A DNA stretch of 64,000 nt from Archivesica marissinica (lineage: Eukaryota > Mollusca > Bivalvia > Venerida > Vesicomyidae): positions 3,658,150-3,722,149 of the forward strand of contig CM026403.1 in assembly GCA_014843695.1 (NCBI GenBank), in the 5' to 3' direction. Below, piece by piece: positions 45,745 through 59,700 of this stretch; the stretch's first letter is position 1, and each line of letters starts with the position of its first letter. Below the pieces are notes generated by a model, which saw only the letters and a list, made by a program, of their open reading frames with translations, was not told where the DNA came from and searched no databases. The position numbers were made by a program, and so were the translations under genes.

Positions 45745-45965
45745 CGATTAGCGCTGTGGTTAGCGTGCTCGCTTCTCACCAATGCAACCTGGGTTCGATC
45801 CTTGGACCGGGAAGTATGTGAGATGGTACGATGGTCGTCATATCTGGCAGGTAGATTTTCTCTGGGTTCTCCGGTTTCCTCCCACACGAATTACCACATT
45901 TACGCTTTCATCCGCGCCAACGAGAGTGATTAATATAAGTTATTTATAACGTTTTTAATTCATCA
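45745..45965 (+). mobile_element. tRNA-derived SINE, family C
   Basis: The head has an A-box-like gctgtggttagcgtgctcgc and a B box aacctgggttcgatccttgg. The body carries the tract tgggttctccggtttcctcc, which I recall from SINEs of many marine invertebrates. Its last 21 bases, cgagagtgattaatataagtt, match the SINE-B tail. Confidence 0.78.
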
Positions 45966-46342
45966 ACAATTTGCAATATGATGTACAATTATATAAAAAA
46001 TAAAATAAATAAAATAAAAAATTGTGCTGACATTTAACCGAGTGTAGTGCATGTTGACATTGAAAATCAAGTTCTTACAAGGCACGATAGGGAATGCGTT
46101 TATTCAGCCGTGAAATGTTTGCTATGTTTGTTATAGACACTCTAACATAGAAACTGCTTACACATGGAAGTTGTCGAACAAATACAGGTTCCCACCCAAT
46201 TTCACCATTATGCTGTATTGGGGTATAATTACGAATTCATAGGGGGAAAACCCGAGAGAACTATTCTGAACATCCTCAATGCATGAGAAATGTGTAATAC
46301 CCTAGATGCCTGCACCGTAGCTTACAGGCCACACAAATGAAT

Positions 46343-46515
46343 TACAATCAAACCTGTATTAAGCTAACTAATGGAATCATAGAAGGTGGCTGCCTAGCAC
46401 AGGTGGTTGCTTAATATAGGTCAAATGTATAATAAAGTAAGATATCTGGAAACTGGCTTCTTAATACAGGTTGATTGCTTAACGGAGGTGGCCACTAACA
46501 CTAGGTTTGGCTGTA
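46343..46515. mobile_element. Miniature Tc1/mariner-like element
   Basis: Inverted ends caatcaaacct and aggtttggctg (9 of 11 matching) are flanked directly by TA on both sides. The interior holds short alternating aggtggc/gcttaatacaggt motifs in inverted arrangement. TA flanks suggest Tc1/mariner-type transposition. Confidence 0.6.
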
Positions 46516-47444
46516 TATAGCTTTGTAAATACGAATAGTTTATTCAGCATTAAACATTTCATAACAATGTTTATAGCCTACACAATTAGCATACATAATT
46601 ATATAATATAGTGTGAACAGTTTTTTCAGAAGAGCATGGTTTTTTTAACAGTGTATAGAAGTATACAAGTCAACAATCACTATAATTTATAAATACTGTT
46701 AAAATGTATTTGAAAAATGCATGTTTTATTTGCAAAGAAGACAACGTTTGATAAGTTACAATTAGTTTTCTTAGACGTGGCAGACATTAAGTCGTAAAAT
46801 GTATGCATAACTGGCCAGTGACAAGTGATTATTATATATATACGTTGTTAAAGCTTGTTTCACAATCGTTGTAAAATAAATAAAATTTAAACGAGACAAT
46901 ATAATTCTCCGGAACAACATTTAAATATTGTAAATACACAGTAAGGGAATATGAGCAGAACGATGGACAATGGAAACTATCAGGCATGTCTTTAATGAAA
47001 ACAATTATAACCGTGGAATCATATTTCAAATTAATTACGCCCATACTATGCATATTCTCTGTCTATCCATCACTCAACCTTATTCACCAAGCTACAATGG
47101 ATAAACGTCTGTGTCCAAATAACCAAATTAAAAAAATTGTTATGGAAAACTATAAATATTATATGTTTTGTTTGGTTTATCGAATGATGCACACGATAAT
47201 GGTGTTATGCTTGGTTCCATTAGAAGACAAAGACGTGTCTGGGCTTGGGTGAATACGCATATAAATTTATATGTTCTAGAATGTGAAAGAAAAGATGACA
47301 TCCGCTGCTACACAACTCATTGACAATAACTACTAAATCACAAAGAATACATGCCTCTGGCCTTGCTATCAACCATATTGCATCCGTAGATGCAAAATCA
47401 GCAAAGGCAGAGCGAAAGAGAAAGAGAGCAGAAAACAGGAAGAA

Positions 47445-47497
<53 letters not shown>

Positions 47498-48407
47498 GAT
47501 GCCGTAAGATGAAGCAGAAGAGAAACTGTCAAAGCTATCTCGGAACAGAACCATGTTTAATAGAACCAATAATACACTATCTGCAATTGGAAACAAAATG
47601 TCCCAGGTAACGTATTACTTTCAGATTCCATTGCGTAGCCGAAGTAACATAAATGTTTTGTCAATACTATCTAAATAATATTCCAAAATAATGATCTAAA
47701 GCCAAGTCTTCTTTGTGACATCAATACTAATACGCTAAGTGTAACTGCCACGTACATGTCAACACTGTATGAACTTACGAAGTAAATAACTGATATATCG
47801 ATAACAAAAATATTGGAGTGTCTCAAGGAAGTGGGAAAGTCCATTTATAAAGCATAGCATCATTTATTTACTGTCTGCCTTTCTCTGATATAATTATCAC
47901 TTATAGTCTCTGCGCATTACATATAGATAAAGTTCTCATGTACATTTACAGGTCTCTTTCAAGACAAACATTTGTATAAATCAAGATGATAACTGGTTGT
48001 ATTATGCCATCAAAGGGCGTTGTTGGTCAAATCGGAAGGCACGAGGCACGCATCCACACTACTGCATTGTGTAATGTATGAATATAAGTCTCTTTTATGG
48101 ATTTAATGAGGTATCAGAAGTATGAATGTGAGATTGGACGGCCATGCGATACGTATGGTGACTACATAGCCAGAACGTATTATACCGGAAGTGCCAGATC
48201 GAGTTTCCCATTGGTTGCATCCGGAAGGAATACAGTTTGATTACATACAAAAGCCATGCATACATACTCATTTCCTAAATTTCTTCTGGCAGAAATATGT
48301 AATCAATAAGTTTCAGTTTGGATTAACGCAATCTAACCACCTATCCTATATTATGTTTCCTTTTCCCACTACAGTTGAGTCAAAAATAGCATTTCTATAT
48401 TTGCGGA
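46516..48407. other. Intergenic AT-rich DNA with a GA microsatellite
   Basis: No gene is supported. A (GA)n tract lies at about 47446-47494 and opens a minus-strand Ser/Leu frame that is not a gene. Short frames at 46832-47252 and 48191-48415 show no family features. Confidence 0.55.
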
Positions 48408-49360
48408 TTAACTAGGCCTATCTCATTGACATGTGACCTATGCATAGTTTTAGAACACATAGTTTTCACTTCGGTAGTAAAACACTTCACAAACTACACT
48501 AGTATGTACCACTTGCAGCATGGTTTTAGGGGGGGGGGCATGTGTGATCCAATTAGTAATGCTAGTCAACGACATGGTTACCTCAGCAACACGTAAATCT
48601 CGTCCTATTATATTTCAGTAAGCCTTTCGATAACGTCAATCACGAGAAAGTACTACTAAAATACATGGCTATGGAGTCAGTAGTAAAACAATATTTAACA
48701 TTAAGGTGGATTAACAGTTTACTAGATAATAGACTCAAGTTAGTTGTCCGTAATGGTATCAGTTCAGAAGCCATTCCTGTATCTTCTGGAGTTCCACAGG
48801 GATCCGTACTTGGACCCCTCCTATTCCCAGCCTATAAAAACGACCTCCCACAGAACATTAGTTCCAAAGTCCGTATCTTTGCAGATGATACTGCAGTCTA
48901 TCTATCACTGACATCTGCAAATGAGTCGGTCACATTTCAAAACGGTCTTAAGAGGTTAGAAGAGTGGGAGTTGGAGTGGGACATGGAATTTAACCCCTCC
49001 AAATGTCAAGTTATCCACGTCACCAGACGGAAACATCCTATTCCCAATCGATATAAACTCCATGGAGGCCTACTGGAGTCGGTCACTTCGCCCAAATACC
49101 TTGGCGTGGATATCTCAAATAATCTGTCGCGGGACGCTCACAGAAATAGGTCAACAAAGAGGGCTAACCAAATATTAAGGTTTCTATGTAGAAACATCCA
49201 GGTCAAATCCAAACCGCTTAAGTTCATGGCTTACCAGACTCTAGTCTAGTGAGACACAAGCTCAAATCCGAATATGGCTCCGAGATTTGGTCGTCTCATA
49301 CCCAAACACTGATAAACCAAATTGAAGATGTCCAACGAATAGCAGCCTGTTGAATAAAGG
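48408..49360 (+). pseudogene. Degraded LINE reverse transcriptase, second family
   Basis: Pieces of one RT domain appear in order but in several frames. TRPISLTCDLCIVLEHIVF and LQHGFRG come before a run of nine G at 48530-48538 that shifts the frame; QLVMLVNDMVTSATRKSRPI and a stop follow; then an open stretch from about 48621 has SKPFDNVNHEKVL (motif A, usually SKAFD), [20 protein letters not shown] (motif B) and FADDTAV (motif C), and MEFNPSKCQVIHVTRRKHPI. It ends at a stop after LKFMAYQTLV; beyond it, remnants of the usual continuation (SYPNTDKPNN-like, IEDVQRIAA) appear out of frame. Frameshifts and stops make it a dead copy. It is clearly a different family from the element at 42.1 kb. 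Confidence 0.87.
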
Positions 49361-50114
49361 CTGACTTCTAGCGTACATCTAGTGTTACAGTCTGTAACGT
49401 ACATACATGCTCAACTCCCTAAAGCTACGTTGACTAGATATACATTCCCGCGAGGGGTTTGCCATTAGGGGATGGCATATAGATAAAACTAATATTAAAT
49501 ACAAGTAATTCCTCATTGTACAAACCAGTTACATTATAGCTAATATTTGTTAATTATACAAAGTAATCAATTTTCATGCAATGTGTAATGTTGCTGATGT
49601 TTTGGCTTAAGCGTGTTTTTCTTTAATAAAGTACTGAATACCTGTGTCGCAAGAAATTAGTAGATGCATCATTGAAGAAAAAATATATGGCAGCGGAGAT
49701 ATTGGGTACTGTTGGGACTGAGAAAATGGGAGATAGGTATCATGAAATATGACAAGATGCACTGCATTGGTGATTGCTGATGTAAGGGATATATTGGTAG
49801 GACAGAAATTGAAATGGGGGGGGGGGGTAGACAGGACTTGAAACTATGGAAATATGAAAGATGGAAATGGGTTACCAGGATTACTTGCTAGCGACAACGT
49901 TAGTAAGAGGATAATGGAATGGAATTGTGGAATTATGCGATTTAATTGTAAGGCTATGAAATATTGTTAAAAGAACAAGTATGTGGTCATATCAGAACAC
50001 TCTTTTCCAAACATTAGGAATGGAATCATACGAGCATCTTCCCTACACACAGCGAATCAATTTCTTTTTAATGCCAATCTTGGTGCCTGCTCTATAATTC
50101 CTCCTTGGCACATG
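49361..50114. other. Intergenic, nothing recognised
   Basis: May start with the LINE 3' UTR (tttaataaagtact near 49622). A run of ten G lies at about 49818. No gene is seen. Confidence 0.5.
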
Positions 50115-50266
50115 CAGGATAACAAATCAGTATCACTATTTAACATCTGCAGGATAACAAAGCAGTATCACTATTTAACATCTGCAGGATAACAAAGCAG
50201 TATCACTATTTAACATCTGCAGGATAACAAAGCAGTATCACTATTTAACATCTGCAGGATAACAAC
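50115..50266. repeat. 35-bp minisatellite, 4.3 copies
   Basis: Units of caggataacaaagcagtatc plus actatttaacatctg start at 50115, 50150, 50185, 50220 and 50255 (partial). They are almost identical to each other. Confidence 0.94.
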
Positions 50267-50767
50267 GTATTTTATACTTTTATACTTATTTTATATACAT
50301 GTACTTTGCATACTAGTATATCGTGGACCTTTGCAACATATGACCTCGAAAGCCACTGTACTAATGACCCTTCATCCACACTTTCTGGGTGTTGTGTCTC
50401 CCTTAATTTAGCAGCACAAATGAATCAAATAACGCATATGTGATAAATTGTTCCTGTTCCTCGTTTTCTACTTGTCCATTTTCATCCAGCCTTGCCCGTT
50501 TTTCTAACTTCCTGGTCCATACAAATGCATTATTTAGTATTTTCTCCACTGTAAAAGAAACTTTATTATAGACAGGTTATGTTAACACACTGTATTTGAC
50601 TCAAATTATTTCATGTATTGAAGCTTGCAGGCGGTTGTTGGTTCTACATGGGTACCCGTCTGTGAATGAAATACTGCTCGGAGACCCAGGATCTTCCTCA
50701 ACCAATAACAGCTGGCGAGTCGCCATATTGCACTAAGCGGTCAATGAGACTTTAAACCCTGTTTAGC
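50267..50767. other. Intergenic, nothing recognised
   Basis: Unique-looking sequence leading into the composite satellite. No coding region is seen. Confidence 0.5.
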
Positions 50768-53700
50768 TGGAGAGCTATAATGCGACGCTGCTATATTGTG
50801 AGTCCGTTTAGCCGGAGGCGTGCTATGACGTTAAGTAACCTCTGGCGTGATGTGAAGGCCCGTAAGTTAATACCAATAATTTTATCGAATTGTTTTTCCT
50901 ATTTCTAACGGACTTTTAAAATTCAACTTCGGTTTCGGCTCCATCCAATGTCAGTGTTAATTCCACTAACTAATCTGTCTCTTAGCATTACTTCTATATT
51001 ATCTAGCCGGATGAAAGTGCTATGACGTTGAGTCCGTATATCCGGATGAGAGTGCTATGACGTTGAGTCCGTATAGCCGGATGAGAGGGCTATGACGTTG
51101 AGTCCGAATAGCCGGATAAGAGTACTATTACGTTGAGTCCGTATAGCCGGATGAGAGGGCTATGACGTTGAGTCCGTATAGCCGGATGAGAGTGCTATGA
51201 CGTGAGTCCGTATAGACGGATGAGAGTGCTATTACGTTGAGTCCGTATAGCCGGGTGAGAGTGCTATTACGTTCAGTCCGTATAGCCGGGTGAGCGTGCT
51301 ATGACGTTGAGTCCGTTTAGCCGGATGATAGTGCTATTACGTTGAGTCCGTATAGCTGGGTGAGAGTGCTATTACGTTCAGTCCGTATAGCCGGGTGAGC
51401 GTCCTATGATGTTGAGTCCGTTTAGCCGGATGAGAGGGCTATGACGTTGAGTCCGAATAGCCGGATAAGAGTACTATTACGTTGAGTCCGTATAGCCGGA
51501 TGAGAGGGCTATGACGTTGAGTCCGTATAGCCGGATGAGAGTGCTATGACGTGAGTCCGTATAGACGGATGAGAGTGCTATTACGTTGAGTCCGTATAGC
51601 CGGGTGAGAGTGCTATTACGTTCAGTCCGTATAGCTGGGTGAGAGTGCTATTACGTTCAGTCCGTATAGCCGGGTGAGAGTGCTATTACGTTGAGTCCGT
51701 ATAGTCGGATGAGAGTGCTATTACGTTCAGTCCGTATAGCCGGATGATAGTGCTATGACGTGAATCCGTATAGCCGAATGAGAGTGCTATGACGTTGAGT
51801 CCGTATAGCCGGATGAGAGTGCCATGACGTTGAGTCCGTATAGCTGGGTGAGAGTGCTATTACGTTCAGTCCGTATAGCCGGGTGAGAGTGCTATTACGT
51901 TGAGTCCGTATAGTCGGATGAGAGTGCTATTACGTTCAGTCCGTATAGCCGGATGATAGTGCTATGACGTGAATCCGTATAGCCGAATGAGAGTGCTATG
52001 ACGTTGAGTCCGTATAGCCGGATGAGAGTGCCATGACGTTGAGTCCGTATAGCCGGATGAGAGTGCTATTACATTGAGTCCGTATAGCCTGGTGAGAGTG
52101 CTATGACATTGAGTCCGTATAGCCGGATGAGAGTGCTATGACGTGAGTCCGTATAGCCGGATGAGAGTGCTATTACGTTGAGTCCGCATAGCCGGATGAG
52201 AGTGCTATGACGTTGAGTCCGTATAGCCGGATGAGAGTGCTATGACGTGTGTCCAATTAGCCGGATGAGAGTGTTATGAACCGAGCCCTTATAGCCGGAG
52301 GAGTGATATAATGTGAGCCTGTTGTTTTGTGCTATTAAAATAATACCAAATCAATAAATTCATCATAAATTGTCATTTAGTTTCTGGTAACCTCTGGCGT
52401 GATGTGAAAGTCCGTAAGTTAATACCATTCATTAAATCAATGATAAATTATAATGTTGGTAACCTCTGGCGTGATGTGAATGTCCGTATGTTAATACCAA
52501 TCAGTAAACATTGATATATTGTAATATAGGTAACCTCTGGCGTGATGTGAAAGTCCGTAAGTTAATACCAATCAATAAATCAATCATAAATTGTAATATA
52601 GGTAACCTCTGGCGTGATGTGAAGGCCCGTAAGTTAATACCAATCGTGTTATCGAATTGTTTTTCCTATTTCTAACGCACTTTTAAAATCCAACTTCGGC
52701 TTTGGCTCCGGCTCCACCCAATGTCAGTGTTAATTCCACTAACTAATCTGTCACTTAGCATTACTTCTATATTATCTAGCCAGATGAAAGTGCTACGACT
52801 TTGAGTCCGTATGGCCGGGTGAGAGTGCTATGACGTGAGTCCGTATAGCCGGATGAGAGTGCTATGACGTTGAGTCCGTATAGCCGGGTGAGAGTGCTAT
52901 GGCGTGAGTCCGTTTAGCCGGATGAGAGTGCTATGACGTTGAGTCCGTATAGCCGGATGAGAGTGCTATTACGTTGAGTCCGCATAGCCTGATGAGAGTG
53001 CTATGACGTTGAGTCCGTATAGCCGGATGAGAGTGCTATGACGTGAGTCCGTATAGCCGGATGAGAGTGCTATGACGTTGAGTCCGTATAGCCGGATGAG
53101 AGTGCTATGACGTTGAGTCCGTATAGCCGGATGAGAGTGCTATTACGTTGAGTCCGTATAGCCTGATGAGAGTGCTATGGCGTTGAGTCCGTATAGCCGG
53201 ATGAGAGTGCTATGACGTGAGTCCGTATAGCCGGATGAGAGTGCTATTACGTTGAGTCCGTATAGCCGGATGAGAGTGCTATGACGTGAGTCCGTATAGC
53301 CGGATGAGAGTGCTATGACGTTGAGTCCGTATAGCCGGATGAGAGTGCTAAGACGTTGAGTCCGTATAGCCGGGTGAGAGTGCTATGACGTTGAGTCCGT
53401 ATAGCCGGATGAGTGTGCTATGACGTGAGTCCGTATATCCGGATGAGAGTGTTATGACATGAGTCCGTATAGCCAAATAAGAGTGCTATTACGTTGAGTC
53501 CGTATAGCCGGATGAGAGTGTAATGACGTTGAGTCCGTATAGCCGGATGAGAGTGCTATGACGTTGAGTCCGTATAGCCGGATGAGAGTGTAATGACGTT
53601 GAGTTCGTATTGCCGGATGAGAGTGCTATGACGTGAGTCCGTATAGCCGGATGAGTGTGCTATGACGTTCAGTCCGTATAGCCGGATGAAAGTGCTATAA

Positions 53701-56700
53701 ACCGAGCCCTTATAGCCGGAGGAGTGATATAATGTGAACCTGTCTTTTTGTGCTGTTAAAATAATACCAAATCAATAAATTCATCATAAATTGTCATTTA
53801 GTTTCTGGTAACCTCTGGCGTGATGTGAAAGTCCGTAAGTTAATACCATTCATTAAATCAATGATACATTATAATGTTGGTAACCTCTGGCGTGATGTGA
53901 ATGTCCGTAACTTAATTCCATTCATTAAATCAATGATACATTATAATGTTTGTAACCTCTGGCGTGATGTGAAAGTCCGTAAGTTAATACCAATCATGTT
54001 ATCGAATTGTTTTTCCTATTTCTAACGCACTTTTAAAATCCAACTTCGGCTTTGGCTCCGGCTCCACCCAATGTCAGTGTTAATTCCATTAACTAATCTG
54101 TCCCTTAGCATTACTTCTATATTATCTAGCCGGATGAAAGTGCTATGACGTTGATTCCGTATGGACGGGTGAGAGTGCTATTACGTTGAGGCCGTATAGC
54201 CGGATGAGAGTGCTATGACGTGAGTCCGTATAGCCGGATGAGAGTGCTATGACGTTGAGTCCGCATAGCCAGGTGAGAGTGCTATGACGTGAGTCCGTTT
54301 AGCCGGATGAGAGTGCTATGACGTTGAGTGCGTATAGCCGGATGAGAGTGCTATTACGTTGAGTCCGTATAGCCGGATGAGAGTGCTATGACGTGAGTCC
54401 GTATAGCCGGATGAGAGTGCTATGACGTTGAGTCCGTATGGCCGGATGAGAGTGCTATGACGTTGAGTCCGTATAGCCGGATTAGAGTGCTATTACATTG
54501 AGTCCGTATAGCCGAATGAGAGTGCTATGACGTTGAGTCCGTATAGCCGGATGAGAGTGATATTACGTTGAGTCCTTATAGCCGGATGTGGGTGCTATTA
54601 CGTTGAGTCCGTATAGCCGGGTGAGAGTGCTATGACGTTGAGTCCGTATAGCCGGATGAATGTGCTATAACATGAGTCCGTATAGCCGGATGAGAGTGAT
54701 ATGACGTTGAGTCCGTATAGCTGGGTGAGAGTGCTATGACGTGAGTCCGTTTAGCCGGATGAGAGTGCTATGACGTTGAGTCCGTATAGCCTGGTGAGAG
54801 TGTTATGACGTTGAGTCTGTATAGCCGGATGAGAGTGCTATGACGTGAGTCCGTATAGACGGATGAGAGTGCTATTACGTTGAGTCCGTATAGCCGGATG
54901 AGAGTGCTATGACGTTGAGTCCGTATAGCCGGATGAGAGTGCTATTAGGTTGAGTCCGTATAGCCGGATGAGAGTGATATTACGTTGAGTCCATATAGCC
55001 GGGTGAGAGTGCTATGACGTTGAGTCCGTATAGCCGGATGAGAGTGCTATTACGTTGATTCCGTATTGCCTGGTGAGAGTGCTATGACGTTGAGTCCGTA
55101 TAGCCGGATGAGAGTGCTATGACGTGAGTCCGTATAGCCGGATGAGAGTGCTATGACGTGAGTCCGTATAGCCGGATGAGAGTGCTATTACGTTGAGTCC
55201 GTATAGCCGGATGAGAGTGCTATGACGTGAGTCCGTATAGCCGGATGAGAGTGCTATGACGTTGAGTCCGTATAGCCGGATGAGAGTACTATGACGTTGA
55301 GTCCGTATAGCCGGATGAGAGTGCTATTACGTTGAGTCCGTATAGCCGGATGAGAATGCTATGACGTTGAGTCCGTATAGTCGGATGAGAGTGCTATGAC
55401 GTTGAGTCCGTATAGCCGGATGAGAGTGCTATGACATTGAGTCCGTATAGCCGGATGAGAGTGCTATTACGTTGAGTCCGTAAAGCCGGATGAGAGTGCT
55501 ATGACGTTGAGTCCGTATAGCCGGATGAGAGTGCTATGACGTTGAGTCCGTATAGCCGGATAAGAGTGCTATGACGTGAGTCCGTATAACCAGATGAGAG
55601 TGCTATTACGTATATCCTATACTGGATGAGAGTGCTATTACGTTGAGTCCGTATAGCCGGATGAGAGTGCTATGACTGAGCCGTATAGCCGGATGAGAGT
55701 GCTATGACGTGAGTCCGTATAGCCGGATGAGAGTGCTATACGTGAGTCCGTATAGCCGGATGAGAGTGCTATGACGTTGAGTCCGTATAGCCGGATGAGA
55801 GTGCTATGACGTGAGTCCGTATAGCCGGATGAGAGTGCTATGACGTGAGTCCGTATAGCCGGATGAGAGTGTTATTACGTTGAGTCCGTATAGCCGGGTG
55901 AGAGTGCTATGATGTTGAGTCCGTATAGCCGGATGAGTGTGCTATGACGTGAGTCCGTATAGCCAACTGAGAGTGCTATTACATTGATTCCGTATAGCCG
56001 GATGAGAGTGCTATGACGTTGAGTCCGTATAGCCGGATGAGAGTGTAATGACGTTGAGTTCGTATTGCCGGATGATAGTGCTATGAACCGAGCCCTTATA
56101 GCCGGAGGAGTGATATAATGTGAGCCTATGTTTTGTGCTATTAAAATAATACCAAATCAATAAATTCATCATAAATTGTCATTTAGTTTCTGGTAACCTC
56201 TGGTGTGATGTGAAAGTCCGTAAGTTAATACCATTCATTAAATCAATGATAAATTATAATGTTGGTAACCTCTGGCGTGATGTGAAAGTCCGTATGTTAA
56301 TACCAATCAGTAAACATTGATATATTGTAATATAGGTAACCTCTGGCGTGATGTGACGGCCCGTAAGTTAATACCATTCATTAAATCAATGATAAATTAT
56401 AATGTTGGTAACCTCTGGCGTGATGTGAAAGTCCGTATGTTAATACCAATCGTGTTATCGAATTGTTTTTCCTATTTCTAACGCACTTTTAAAATCCAAC
56501 TTCGGCTTTGGCTCCGGCTCCACCCAATGTCAGTGTTAATTCCACTAATTAATCTGTCACTTAGCATTACTTCTATATTATCTAGCCGGATGAAAGTGCT
56601 ATGACGTTGAGTCCGTATGGTCGGGTGAGAGTGCTATTACGTTGAGTCCGTATAGCCGGATGAGAGTGCTATGACGTGAGTCCGTATAGCCGGATGAGAG

Positions 56701-59700
56701 TGCTATGACGTTGAGTCCGTATAGCCGGGTGAGAGTGCTATGACGTGAGTCCGTTGCCGGAGAGATATGACGTTGAGTCCGTATAGCCGGATGAGGTGCT
56801 ATGACATGAGTCCGTATAGCCGGATGAGAGTGCTATGACGTGATTCGTATAGCCGATGAGAGTGCTATTACATTGAGTCCGTATAGCCGGATGAGAGTGC
56901 TATGACGTTGATTCCGTATAGCCGGATGAGAGTGATATTACGTTGAGTCCGTATAGCCGGATGAGAGTGCTATTACGTTGAGTCCGTATAGCCGGATGAG
57001 AGTGCTATGACGTTGAGTCCATATAGCCGGATGAAAGTGCTATGACTGAGTCCGTATAGCCGGATGAGAGTGATATGACGTTGAATCCGTATAGCGGGTG
57101 AGAGAGCTATGACGTGAGTCCGTTGGGATGAGAGTGCTATGACGTTGAGTCCGTATAGCCGGATGAGAGTGCTATGACGTGAGTCCGTATAGCCGGATGA
57201 GAGTGCTATGACGTTGAGTCCGTATAGCCGGATGAGAGTGCTATGACGTGAGTCCGTATAGCCGGATGAGAGTGCTATGACGTTGAGTCCGTATAGCCGG
57301 ATGAGAGTGCTATTACGTTGAGTCCGTATAGCCGGATGAGAGTGCTATGACGTTGAGTCCGTATAGCCGGATGAGAGTGCTATTACGTTGAGTCCGTATA
57401 GCCGGATGAGAGTGCTATGACGTTGAGTCCGTATAGCCGGATGAGAGTGCTATGACGTTGAGTCCGTATAGCCGGATGAGAGTGCTATGACTTGAGTCCG
57501 TATAGCCGGATGAGAGTGCTATGACGTGAGTCCGTATAGCCGGATGAGAGTGCTATGACGTTGAGTCCGTATAGCCGGATGAGAGTGCTATGACGTGAGT
57601 CCGTATAGCCGGATGAGAGTGCTATACGTTGAGTCCGTATAGCCGGGTGAGAGTGCTATGACGTTGAGTCCGTATAGCCGGATGAGAGTGCTATTACGTT
57701 GATTCCGTATTGCCTGGTGAGAGTGCTATGACGTTGAGTCCGTATAGCCGGATGAGAGTGCTATGACGTGAGTCCGTATAGCCGGATGAGAGTGCTATGA
57801 CGTGAGTCCGTATAGCCGGATGAGAGTGTTATTACGTTGAGTCCGTATAGCCGGGTGAGAGTGCTATGATGTTGAGTCCGTATAGCCGGATGAGTGTGCT
57901 ATGACGTGAGTCCGTATAGCCAACTGAGAGTGCTATTACATTGATTCCGTATAGCCGGATGAGAGTGCTATGACGTTGAGTCCGTATAGCCGGATGAGAG
58001 TGTAATGACGTTGAGTTCGTATTGCCGGATGATAGTGCTATGAACCGAGCCCTTATAGCCGGAGGAGTGATATAATGTGAGCCTATGTTTTGTGCTATTA
58101 AAATAATACCAAATCAATAAATTCATCATAAATTGTCATTTAGTTTCTGGTAACCTCTGGTGTGATGTGAAAGTCCGTAAGTTAATACCATTCATTAAAT
58201 CAATGATAAATTATAATGTTGGTAACCTCTGGCGTGATGTGAAAGTCCGTATGTTAATACCAATCAGTAAACATTGATATATTGTAATATAGGTAACCTC
58301 TGGCGTGATGTGAAAGTCCGTAAGTTAATACCAATCAATAAATCAATGATAAATTATAATGTTGGTAACCTCTGGCGTGATGTGAAAGTCCGTATGTTAA
58401 TACCAATCGTGTTATCGAATTGTTTTTCCTATTTCTAACGCACTTTTAAAATCCAACTTCGGCTTTGGCTCCGGCTCCACCCAATGTCAGTGTTAATTCC
58501 ACTAACTAATCTGTCACTTAGCATTACTTCTATATTATCTAGCCGGATGAAAGTGCTATGACGTTGAGTCCGTATGGCCGGGTGAGAGTGCTATTACGTT
58601 GAGTCCGTATAGCCGGATGAGAGTGCTATGACGTGAGTCCGTATAGCCGGATGAGAGTGCTATGACGTTGAGTCCGTATAGCCGGGTGAGAGTGCTATGA
58701 CGTGAGTCCGTTTAGCCGGATGAGAGTGCTATGACGTTGAGTCCGTATAGCATGATGAGAGTGCTATGGCATTGAGTCCGTATAGCCGGATGAGAGTGCT
58801 ATGACGTGATTCCGTATAGCCGGATGAGAGTGCTATTACATTGAGTCCGTATAGCCGAATGAGAGTGCTATGACGTTGATTCCGTATAGCCGGATGAGAG
58901 TGATATTACGTTGAGTCCGTATAGCCGGATGAGAGTGCTATTACGTTGAGTCCGTATAGCCGGGTGAGAGTGCTATGACGTTGAGTCCATATAGCCGGAT
59001 GAATGTGCTATGACATGAGTCCGTATAGCCGGATGAGAGTGATATGACGTTGAATCCGTATAGCCGGGTGAGAGAGCTATGACGTGAGTCCGTTTAGCCG
59101 GATGAGAGTGCTATGACGTTGAGTCCGTATAGCCGGATGTGAGTGCTATTACGTTGAGTCCGTATAGCCTGGTGAGAGTGCTATGACGTTGAGTCCGTAT
59201 AGCCTGATGAGAGTGCTATGACGTGAGTCCGTATAGCCGGATGAGAGTGATATTACGTTGAGTCCGTATAGCCGGATGAGAGTGCTATGCCGTTGAGTCC
59301 GTATAGCCGGATGAGATTGCTATTACGTTGAGTCCGTATAGCCGGATGAGAGTGCTATTACGTTGAGTCCGTATAGCCGGGTGAGAGAGCTATGACGTTG
59401 AGTCCGTATAGCCGGATGAGTGTGCTATGACGTGAGTCCGTATAGCCGGATGAGAGTGCTATGACGTGAGTCCGTATAGCCAAATGAGAGTGCTATTACG
59501 TTGACTCTGTATAGCCTGATGAGAGTGATATGACGTTGAGTCCGTATAGCCGGATGAGAGTGCTATGACGTGAGTCCGTATAGCCGGATGAGAGTGCTAT
59601 GACGTTGAGTTCGTATAGCCGGATGAGAGTGCTATTACGTTGAGTCTGTATAGCCTGATGAGAGTGCTATGGCATTGAGTCCGTATAGCCGGATGAGAGT

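Noticed and set aside
47369..47596. Minus-strand frame rich in Ser-Leu repeats
   Set aside because: It is the (GA)n microsatellite read as codons.
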